Assembly (NCBI GenBank): GCA_900544395.1
Contig: UQVC01000006.1
Span: 1-64,000 of the forward strand
Source of the DNA: an uncultured Ruminococcus sp.
GTDB lineage: Bacteria > Bacillota > Clostridia > Lachnospirales > Lachnospiraceae
DNA length: 64,000 nt
Direction: 5' to 3'
The notes under the pieces are model-generated. The model was not told the DNA's origin. It was given only the letters and a program-made list of their open reading frames with translations, and ran no database searches. Both the position numbers and the translations under genes were made by a program. Shown piece after piece: positions 25,726-32,983 of the stretch (position 1 is its first letter; each line of letters begins with the position of its first letter).

Positions 25726-28434
25726 ATGAAACAGGCAGTGATCATACAGCCATTGATTGAGAATCACAGAGTTCAGCTGGGAATTTCTTACATAGAAAAG
25801 GCCTTGAAGGATGCAGGATATGAAATTTCCAGTGTTACAGAAGAACCGGGAAATGATTACCGGGAGCTGGAAGGCGTTAAGATTTATGTGGGAAATCGAG
25901 AAGAATCTGCATATTTGAAAGATCTGGAAAATCGGGGATTGCTGATCTATCATAAAGAAATCCCGGCGGCGGAAGGCTTTTATCTGAATGTGATTGCACC
26001 GAAATTATGTGTTATTTCAGGAGGGGACGCAACAGGCGCGCTTTACGGATGTCTGGAACTGTCAGAGCGCATCCGAAAAGAGGGCAAGATTCCAGAGGTA
26101 CTGGCGTTTTTGGATGCTCCGGTCTACAAATTGAGAGGACCGGTCATCGGACTTCAGAAAACAAAACTGGAACCGCCTCGTCTGACCTATGAGTATCCGG
26201 TGACTCCGGGACGTTTTCCATGGTTTTATGACAAGGAATTATGGCAGGAATATCTGGACATGATGCTGGAAGACCGCTGCAATGTACTGTATATCTGGAG
26301 CGGACATCCCTTCTCTTCTTTTGTTAAAGTTCCGGATTATCCGGAAGCGCTGGAAGTGACGGAGGAAGAATTTCAGAAGAACAGAGAAGTATTTGAATGG
26401 CTGACAAAAGAGGCTGATCGAAGGGGAATCTGGGTGGTCTTAAAATTCTACAGTATCCACATTCCGCTGCCATTTGCAGAGCACCATCACCTGGAACTTC
26501 TGCAAAGCTCCATCAATCCGCTGGTAGCAGATTATACTTATAAATCCATCGTTGAATTTATTAAGAGTTTTCCTCATATTGGACTTATGGTATGTCTGGG
26601 CGAGGCACTCAGAGGCGATCAGAATAAGGAAGACTGGTTCTTAGAGACCATTATCCCGGCAGTGAACGAAGGCATCCGTCAGGCAGATTTAAAGGAGATC
26701 CCTCCGTTGATCTTAAGAGGTCATGACTGCAAGGCAGAAGATATTATGCATAAGGCAGTAAAAGAATACTCAAATCTGTATACACAGTGGAAATTCAATG
26801 GAGAGAGCCTGACTTCTTATTATCCGGTTGGAAACTGGCAGAAAAAACACAAGGAAATGACTGTCCACGGTCAGACTCATATCATGAATGTTCACGTTCT
26901 GGCAAATCTGGAGCCATTTCGTTTTGCGGCGCCTGGATTTATCCAGAAGTGTATGCAGACTGGTATGCACCGCCTGGGAACAAGCGGACTCCATCTGTAT
27001 CCGTTATTTTTCTGGGATTGGCCATATGCGGCAGATAAGACAAACCCGCGTCTCAAACAGGTAGACCGAGACTGGATGTGGTACAAAGCGTGGATGCGTT
27101 ATGCATGGAATCCCGATTATGAGGAAAAAACAGAGCGGGAATACTGGATCGGGCAGCTGGATGCATGTTTCGGATGTGGAAGAGAAGCAGGAGAGCATAT
27201 TTTAAATGCACTGGAAAGCATCGGGGAATGTGCGCCGCGTATTTTGAGACGGATCGGAATTACCGAGGGAAATCGACAGACCATGTCTCTTGGAATGACA
27301 ATGAGCCAGCTTACCAATGTGAAAAAATACCGTCCGAATTATGAATTGTGGAAATCGGTATCCACTCCGGGAGAACAGCCAGATGAATATGTGCAGAAAG
27401 AATTAAAAGGGGAACGTCATTTTGGAGAAACTCCTGTAGATATGACAGCAGATGTCTTAAGATTTTCGGCAGACGCAGTGCGGGAAATTTACAAGGCGAA
27501 AGATCAGGTTACCTGCAATTTGGAAGAATTTGACCGCTACATTACAGATATTGAAGCAATTCGGATGATTTGTGAAGTTTATGCGAAAAAAGTAGATGCG
27601 GCAGTGAAAGTTTTGACGTATAAATATACAATGAACGAAGAATTAAAAGGAGATTTGTCGCTTCTTGAAGATGCAGCAGAAGATTTGAAAGAAAGTCTGG
27701 ATATTTACAGATGTCTCGCAGAACTGACAGAGAAGACCTATCTGTATGCAAACAGTATGCAGACCCCTCAGAGAAAAATCCCATTCCCGAATGGGGAAAC
27801 TTATGGACACTGGAGTCAGTGCCTGCCCGAGTATGAAAAAGAATATCAGGCATTTATTCAGCATGTAGAAGAAATGAAACAGGGGATCTTCCCGAAAGAA
27901 GAAACCGATGACGAGCAGATCGAACCTCTGAAAAATAGTGAATTTCACTTATTGTCGGATAACTGTGAAACATATATAATAGAAAAGGGAGCAAGTGTTT
28001 TTACCGATTATGAGTCGCCGATCCAGAATACGGCGCAGGAAGTAGCCGGATTGACCGGAATCCGATTTGGACTGGGTGAGGCCATTGAAAGCGGTGTCAC
28101 CGTGAAAGTCGAATTAAAAGAGGACAGCCTGATCCTGGTCGGATATATGAATGCGAAAGGCGTAGAATGGCTGCAGGTTCCGGATCTGGAGACGAACACG
28201 CATGCAGATGACCGAGGCGGACTGGCGGTTGTATATGGTTCGGCGATCTATGCAGAAGGCTGCCCGCTGATCAATGTTCATGCTTTCCGTTATGAAAAGG
28301 GAACTCATGAGATCTACATGGGAACCGGCGGGTATACAATTGTCGGAATTGTTCCGATAGATGCACCGATCAAAGTGCGAAATGCAGGATTATCCGACAA
28401 CAGTCTGGATAAACTGGATTGGCTGTATCAATAG
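25726..28434 (+). CDS. Large putative glycosidase of unassigned family
   Basis: A 902-residue protein I cannot place in a family with confidence. The N-terminus (about 1-125) resembles the small alpha/beta domain found before the barrels of GH20, GH67 and GH115 enzymes, with GGDATGALYGCLELSERIR near residues 100-118. DAPVYKLRG then leads into what looks like a TIM barrel (about 135-440) with many conserved Trp, Glu and His residues, for example WSGHPF and CLGEALRGDQN. A helical region (about 460-740) with coiled-coil-like stretches and a C-terminal beta-rich part follow. The ATG at 25726 follows GGAGGTAAAGAAC. No signal peptide. Alpha-glucuronidase-like (GH67/GH115) or GH138-like uronidase roles would suit the CE15 esterase, but this is only a guess. 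Confidence 0.55.
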   Translation: MKQAVIIQPLIENHRVQLGISYIEKALKDAGYEISSVTEEPGNDYRELEGVKIYVGNREESAYLKDLENRGLLIYHKEIPAAEGFYLNVIAPKLCVISGGDATGALYGCLELSERIRKEGKIPEVLAFLDAPVYKLRGPVIGLQKTKLEPPRLTYEYPVTPGRFPWFYDKELWQEYLDMMLEDRCNVLYIWSGHPFSSFVKVPDYPEALEVTEEEFQKNREVFEWLTKEADRRGIWVVLKFYSIHIPLPFAEHHHLELLQSSINPLVADYTYKSIVEFIKSFPHIGLMVCLGEALRGDQNKEDWFLETIIPAVNEGIRQADLKEIPPLILRGHDCKAEDIMHKAVKEYSNLYTQWKFNGESLTSYYPVGNWQKKHKEMTVHGQTHIMNVHVLANLEPFRFAAPGFIQKCMQTGMHRLGTSGLHLYPLFFWDWPYAADKTNPRLKQVDRDWMWYKAWMRYAWNPDYEEKTEREYWIGQLDACFGCGREAGEHILNALESIGECAPRILRRIGITEGNRQTMSLGMTMSQLTNVKKYRPNYELWKSVSTPGEQPDEYVQKELKGERHFGETPVDMTADVLRFSADAVREIYKAKDQVTCNLEEFDRYITDIEAIRMICEVYAKKVDAAVKVLTYKYTMNEELKGDLSLLEDAAEDLKESLDIYRCLAELTEKTYLYANSMQTPQRKIPFPNGETYGHWSQCLPEYEKEYQAFIQHVEEMKQGIFPKEETDDEQIEPLKNSEFHLLSDNCETYIIEKGASVFTDYESPIQNTAQEVAGLTGIRFGLGEAIESGVTVKVELKEDSLILVGYMNAKGVEWLQVPDLETNTHADDRGGLAVVYGSAIYAEGCPLINVHAFRYEKGTHEIYMGTGGYTIVGIVPIDAPIKVRNAGLSDNSLDKLDWLYQ

Positions 28435-28529
28435 AGAAAAGTGTGTATAGGGAGCGATGTAGAATCACAGCGTTCCCTATCCGTCTGTCTGGAAGTGGGC
28501 AAAATCTGTTACAGGTAGGGAGAAAAAAC

Positions 28530-30260
28530 GTGAGAAAAAGAGTTTGGAAAAGTATAGAAAATTACACATTGACGAAAAAAATCCTGGTTGCATTTTTGAT
28601 CGTTACCATTCCGTTGACAACAGTTTTGTTTGGAGTAACCGCATACAGTCAGAATGTCATTCAAAAAGAAGTCAGCAGATCCAATCAGACGCTTCTGGAC
28701 AGTTGTATCCGTCAGATCGACACAAGACTTCAGGAAGCAGATGCTTATCTGGATAAAGTAAAATTTCGGTCATCGTCTGAGATTTCCTGGAGTTACGCGG
28801 ATGAGACAGAGTATATTCTGATGCTGCAGACGCTGAGAAATCAGCTGCGCAGGGATCTGGTGTCAGCGTCTCCGGCAGATGCTTTGTTCATTTATGATTC
28901 TGCACGACAGCGAGTGATCACGACAGAATCAGAACTTGGAGAAAAACTTTCCAAAGAGGCGCTTTTCGGGCATGTTCAAAAGTTCGGACCATCGAAATCT
29001 TCCTGGCAGGTTCAGAAAGAAGATGCAGGCATGCTCATCTATAAAACCATTTATGTAAAAAGTAATATTTATATCGGAGTGATTTTTAAAGATTCCCGTC
29101 TGATGCCGGAATTAAATACGTTGGAAGAATATTCGAGTATACAGCTTCTGACCAATCAGGAGGCAGATGAAATCAGACAGAAAGAAAAGGGAGAGTATCT
29201 GGTCATTTCAGAAAAATCCAGACAGGCGCCTTTGCAGATCCGCCTGCAGATTTCCAAAAAGGCAATTTTAAAACCGTTGTATGTCATGAAAAAAATCCAG
29301 TATATTATGCCGGTATTGATTCTGGCAGTGGCGCTTTTGTATATCGGAATGCTGAAAAAAGCGGTTGTGAAGCCGATCAAAGTGTTAGAGAATGCCATGC
29401 AGCAAGTGGGAAAGGGAGATTGGGATATACGGATCGAAGAAGAATGGAAAGGCGAATTTTCCAGTATTGTCCATGGGTTTAATGATATGGTGGAGCATAT
29501 CCACAATTTAAAAATTGATACATACGACAAAAAGATCCAGCTGCAAAAAGCAGAATACCGGTATCTTCAGATGCAGATCAATCCGCATTTTTATATCAAT
29601 ACGTTAAACATCCTTTATAATATGTCTGTGTTAAATGAACATGCAAATGTCCAGCAGCTGGCGATTTATCTGTCCAATCATTTCAAATATATCCAGGAGT
29701 CCGATCAGCATCTGACAGAGCTGAATAAAGAAATCCAGTATACGGAAAATTATCTTAAGATCAATCAAATGCGGTTTGGAGATAATCTGAGATATCACAT
29801 ACAGGTGGAACCAGAACATAACAATTATTATATTCCGATGATCACCATACAGACATTTGTGGAAAACTGCATCATGCACGGATTTAAGAAGCGGGATCAG
29901 GCATTTTTGATCGAGATTTTTGTACATCCGTGGAGTGGAAATCCCGGTCAGTATTTTGAAGTAGAGATCCAGGACAGCGGCGTGGGATTTGATGAACATT
30001 ATCTGGCATGCTATGACACACAGGAGTATCCGAAAGAATTTCACCGGCACATCGGGATTAAAAATACGATCTGGCGTCTGCGGCTCTGGTATGGTGACGA
30101 CTGTAAGATTTGTTTGGAAAACCGTCCTGGCGGCGGAGCAAGCGTTCGTTTGATCCTGCCCAATGAAAGAAGAGAATTTGGAAAGAAATTTGATGGAGAA
30201 AACTACAGAGAAGGGGAACACAAAGATGAGAGAGTACAGCCTGCTGATGGTCGACGATGA
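28530..30260 (+). CDS. YesM-like sensor histidine kinase
   Basis: Membrane-bound sugar-sensing kinase of 576 residues from a GTG at 28530, chosen because AGGGAGA lies just upstream and the protein then starts with the usual basic MRKRVWKS before the first helix (about 18-40). An extracellular sensor domain runs to about residue 250. A second helix (about 253-277), HAMP segment, His_kinase box with H353 in QINPHFYIN, and an ATPase domain with TFVENCIMHG follow. Its 3' end overlaps the AraC-type regulator gene by 35 bases, so the pair forms a classical YesM/YesN two-component system. It probably reports the presence of the oligosaccharide used by this locus. Confidence 0.92.
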   Translation: MRKRVWKSIENYTLTKKILVAFLIVTIPLTTVLFGVTAYSQNVIQKEVSRSNQTLLDSCIRQIDTRLQEADAYLDKVKFRSSSEISWSYADETEYILMLQTLRNQLRRDLVSASPADALFIYDSARQRVITTESELGEKLSKEALFGHVQKFGPSKSSWQVQKEDAGMLIYKTIYVKSNIYIGVIFKDSRLMPELNTLEEYSSIQLLTNQEADEIRQKEKGEYLVISEKSRQAPLQIRLQISKKAILKPLYVMKKIQYIMPVLILAVALLYIGMLKKAVVKPIKVLENAMQQVGKGDWDIRIEEEWKGEFSSIVHGFNDMVEHIHNLKIDTYDKKIQLQKAEYRYLQMQINPHFYINTLNILYNMSVLNEHANVQQLAIYLSNHFKYIQESDQHLTELNKEIQYTENYLKINQMRFGDNLRYHIQVEPEHNNYYIPMITIQTFVENCIMHGFKKRDQAFLIEIFVHPWSGNPGQYFEVEIQDSGVGFDEHYLACYDTQEYPKEFHRHIGIKNTIWRLRLWYGDDCKICLENRPGGGASVRLILPNERREFGKKFDGENYREGEHKDERVQPADGRR

Positions 30261-31785
30261 GTTGTTTGCGGTACGGGGGATTACAGAAGGAATTTCCTGG
30301 GAAGAATTTGGGATCACAAAGGTATATGGCGTCTGCAATGTAAAAGAGGCAAAGACGATTTTAGAAAGAGAGAGGATCGATGTGGTCATCTCAGATATTG
30401 AGATGCCGGGGGAAAGCGGTCTGGATCTGCTTACCTGGGTTTCAGAGAACTGTCCCGGAACAAAGATGCTGCTTCTGACAGCCTATGCCAGATTTGATTA
30501 TGCGGCTTATGCTCTGCGCTATCAGGCGGAAGATTATCTGTTAAAGCCGGTGGTTCATGAAGAATTGAAGCAGCGGGTGAAACAGTGCCTTGAGAAGATA
30601 CAGGAAGAAGAGCAGACAGAAGAAGAACTGGAGAGTCTGCGTCTGACGGTTCCTCTGCTGGTTGAAAAATTCTGGACGGACATCCTGGAGGGGCGAAAGG
30701 TGGCATATTCCAGACAGATCAAAGAACTGAGGAAATATGTGATGCTTCCGATATTTGCGGAAGAAAGGGTGACGCCGATTTTGATGGCGGCAGACACAGA
30801 AGCAGGCATGATGGAGCTGGAAGCGTGCAGCAGAAATGTGCTGCAGCAGATACAGCAGGAACAGATCGGGGTATTTGGAAGGATGACAGGGATCGTCTGG
30901 GAGGAAATGCTGCTGTTTTTTGTCTGCAAGGAGTGTTCCGCAGAAGATGTGCAGCAGCTGGAAGAAAAGATCCGAAAGATCATGGATCGTCAGCAATTTT
31001 CATTTCAGATGTATATAGGCAGAGCCGTTTTGCTTCATGAAGTGCCGGCAGTGTGCGAGTCTTTGATGATCCGGGCAGACCAGTCTGCAGAAAACAGAAC
31101 CGCTCTGTATCCGGAAGGAGAAGAGCACGCAGAAGATACGGTGGAGCAGTTTCCGCAGATCGTGGACTGGATTCCGATGCTGGAGCGGGGAAAAGAGGCA
31201 GAATTTTCCGCGCAGATGGAGGAATTGTTTGAGGTATTGGAATTGAATAAGATAACCGGAAGGAAAGAACTGCGGGAACTCTATATGGGACTGTGGTACA
31301 GTTTTGCGTCCGCATCCAGAAGGAATTCTCTGGAAGGCATTTTAAGCGGATTCACAGGTTCACAAAGAAAAGTGTACCGTACGCTGGAAGAATTAAAGAA
31401 TTGGACAGAAAAGATCAAGGATCGATATTTTCAGGAATTAAAGAAGAACGAAAAGAAAAATTTTGAAGTGATGGAAAAAGTAGAACATTATGTAATGGAG
31501 CACATTTCAGAAGATTTCAAGAGAGAAGACATTGCAAATGCGCTGTATTTTAATCCGTCTTATCTGTCACATATTTTTAAGGCAGAGACCGGGATTTCTC
31601 TGAATAAATTTATCAACCAGCTTCGGATCAAGGAAGCGAAGCGTCTGTTTGATACAACGAATCTTTCGGTGGGAACGGTGGCAATGGATACCGGGTATTA
31701 CAATTTTTCTTATTTTTCCAAGCAGTTTAAAGAAATCTACCATATGACGCCGAGTGAATATAAAAAAACATCCGGAAACGGATAA
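30226..31785 (+). CDS. YesN-like response regulator with AraC DNA-binding domain
   Basis: Transcription regulator of 519 residues. The receiver domain (about 1-120) has the phospho-acceptor D57 in VVISDIEMPGESG and the lysine in LLKPV. A long middle region (about 130-410) follows, and the C-terminal AraC double helix-turn-helix (about 420-515) shows FNPSYLSHIFKAETG and YNFSYFSKQFKE. The ATG at 30226 follows GAAGGGGA; an upstream in-frame ATG at 30163 would add residues inside the kinase frame and lacks a receiver match. It is the best candidate activator for the shared 27-nt elements at 207-233 and 13792-13818. A strong terminator follows its stop. Confidence 0.92.
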   Translation: MREYSLLMVDDELFAVRGITEGISWEEFGITKVYGVCNVKEAKTILERERIDVVISDIEMPGESGLDLLTWVSENCPGTKMLLLTAYARFDYAAYALRYQAEDYLLKPVVHEELKQRVKQCLEKIQEEEQTEEELESLRLTVPLLVEKFWTDILEGRKVAYSRQIKELRKYVMLPIFAEERVTPILMAADTEAGMMELEACSRNVLQQIQQEQIGVFGRMTGIVWEEMLLFFVCKECSAEDVQQLEEKIRKIMDRQQFSFQMYIGRAVLLHEVPAVCESLMIRADQSAENRTALYPEGEEHAEDTVEQFPQIVDWIPMLERGKEAEFSAQMEELFEVLELNKITGRKELRELYMGLWYSFASASRRNSLEGILSGFTGSQRKVYRTLEELKNWTEKIKDRYFQELKKNEKKNFEVMEKVEHYVMEHISEDFKREDIANALYFNPSYLSHIFKAETGISLNKFINQLRIKEAKRLFDTTNLSVGTVAMDTGYYNFSYFSKQFKEIYHMTPSEYKKTSGNG

Positions 31786-31790
31786 GAAGG

Positions 31791-31837
31791 AAAGCTAACA
31801 AATGTGCTAGGCAGCCGGCATTTTTGTTAGCTTTTTT
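31791..31837 (+). terminator. Terminator after the YesN-like regulator
   Basis: AAAGCTAACA (31791-31800) pairs with TGTTAGCTTT (31825-31834), and inner GC-containing pairs extend the hairpin (AATGTGC with GGCATT). Six T follow the stem. It ends the kinase-regulator unit. Confidence 0.85.
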
Positions 31838-31909
31838 ATTACAGAAAGAGTACAGTTAATATAGCAGATTATGTTACAAAAAGATTGAGTGGAAAAGAAG
31901 GAGAGAGTT

Positions 31910-32950
31910 ATGCAATATGATATTACGTTTCATCCGTCCTGGTGGCATAAAAATGTAGGAATTTGTTTTTCACAGGAGTTTTTTGATGATCCCAGGTATA
32001 GAATGGAATGCGACATCAAGATGAGAAAGGCCTTATATGAACGATTCGGAGAATATGGAATTGGAGAAAAAGATCCGAAGAAACGCCCGCTGCTTGGAAC
32101 AGATCTTCTGGCAGCCGGATATTTGTATTCTGAGTTGATGGGATGTGAGATTTTATACAAGGAAGACAATTCTCCGCAGGTAATCTGTCAGGAACTGGAT
32201 GAGGAAGAAATCGAAGAGATTCCCTGTGTGGATCTTTCCAAAAGTGAAGTGTGGAATCGGACAAAGCAGCAGATCATAGATTTACAGGAAGAATTCGGCC
32301 ATGTGGAAACCTATGTGAATCTGATGGGAATCCAGAATATCGCCATGGATCTGATGGGGCAAAATGTTCTGATGGCATATTATTCGGCTCCGGATGAAGT
32401 GCAGGAACTGCTCCGGAAAATTACAGATCTGACCATCGCGGTGGGCAAGGAATTCCGAAAATGTTCTGTATATAATTCTGCAGGAGTGACAGCGATCGTG
32501 CAGAAAACACAGCCGGAATGTTATCTGACTTCGAATTGTTCGGTGGAGATGATCTCCAATGAGCTGTATGAAGAGTTTCTGCTGGAGCACGATCAGAGGC
32601 TGGCAGATACTTTTGGACACTTTGGAGTGCATCACTGCGGCGGAACGATGGAACATGTCGTGGACGGATATGCTAAAATCCGGGGACTTACGTTTGCAGA
32701 AGTAGGGGCAGGATCTGATCTGAAAACGGTACGGGAAAAGCTTCCGCATATTTGGCTGAACGCCCGGTTCAGCCCGGTAGAATTAGGAAAAGCGACAGAA
32801 AGTGAGATATGCAGTAAGGTAGAAGCACTGGCGAAAGACGGCCGTGTGGAAGAAGGAAAATTGTCTGTTTCCTGTGTGGGAATTGATGCAGATGTGACAG
32901 ATACGCAGATCGAGTATTTTTTGAAGGCCTGCAGTCAGATTGAAAAATAA
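31910..32950 (+). CDS. URO-D-superfamily protein C, methyltransferase-like
   Basis: Third member of the URO-D fold group in the locus, 346 residues from the ATG at 31910, which follows AAGGAGAGAGTT; a GTG 21 bases upstream is less well placed. The zinc-site pattern is visible: H241-H242-C243 in VHHCGGT and C322 in SVSCVGI, matching the H-x-C...C ligands of MtaA/MtbA-type methyltransferases. It precedes the GH78 rhamnosidase by 33 bases and is probably co-transcribed with it. No haem or corrinoid genes are near. A role in methyl transfer or in breakdown of a methylated sugar is possible but not shown. Confidence 0.68.
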   Translation: MQYDITFHPSWWHKNVGICFSQEFFDDPRYRMECDIKMRKALYERFGEYGIGEKDPKKRPLLGTDLLAAGYLYSELMGCEILYKEDNSPQVICQELDEEEIEEIPCVDLSKSEVWNRTKQQIIDLQEEFGHVETYVNLMGIQNIAMDLMGQNVLMAYYSAPDEVQELLRKITDLTIAVGKEFRKCSVYNSAGVTAIVQKTQPECYLTSNCSVEMISNELYEEFLLEHDQRLADTFGHFGVHHCGGTMEHVVDGYAKIRGLTFAEVGAGSDLKTVREKLPHIWLNARFSPVELGKATESEICSKVEALAKDGRVEEGKLSVSCVGIDADVTDTQIEYFLKACSQIEK

Positions 32951-32983
32951 AGTACGGATTGTTGGAAGGAGGGGAAGGAAAAA

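Noticed and set aside
30163..30225. ATG at 30163 as start of the AraC-type regulator
   Set aside because: The added residues precede the receiver domain start and lie inside the kinase frame. The ATG at 30226 has a better ribosome site and gives the normal N-terminus.
21..31866. Exact 11-mer TTAATATAGCA at 21-31 and again at 31856-31866
   Set aside because: It is short and AT-rich, the two contexts differ, and only one copy lies before a gene start at a useful distance. Probably chance.
19646..32950. Uroporphyrinogen decarboxylase (HemE) annotation for the three URO-D-like proteins
   Set aside because: They lie in glycosidase operons, no tetrapyrrole genes are near, and two carry the H-x-C...C pattern of methyltransferases. 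HemE would be misleading.
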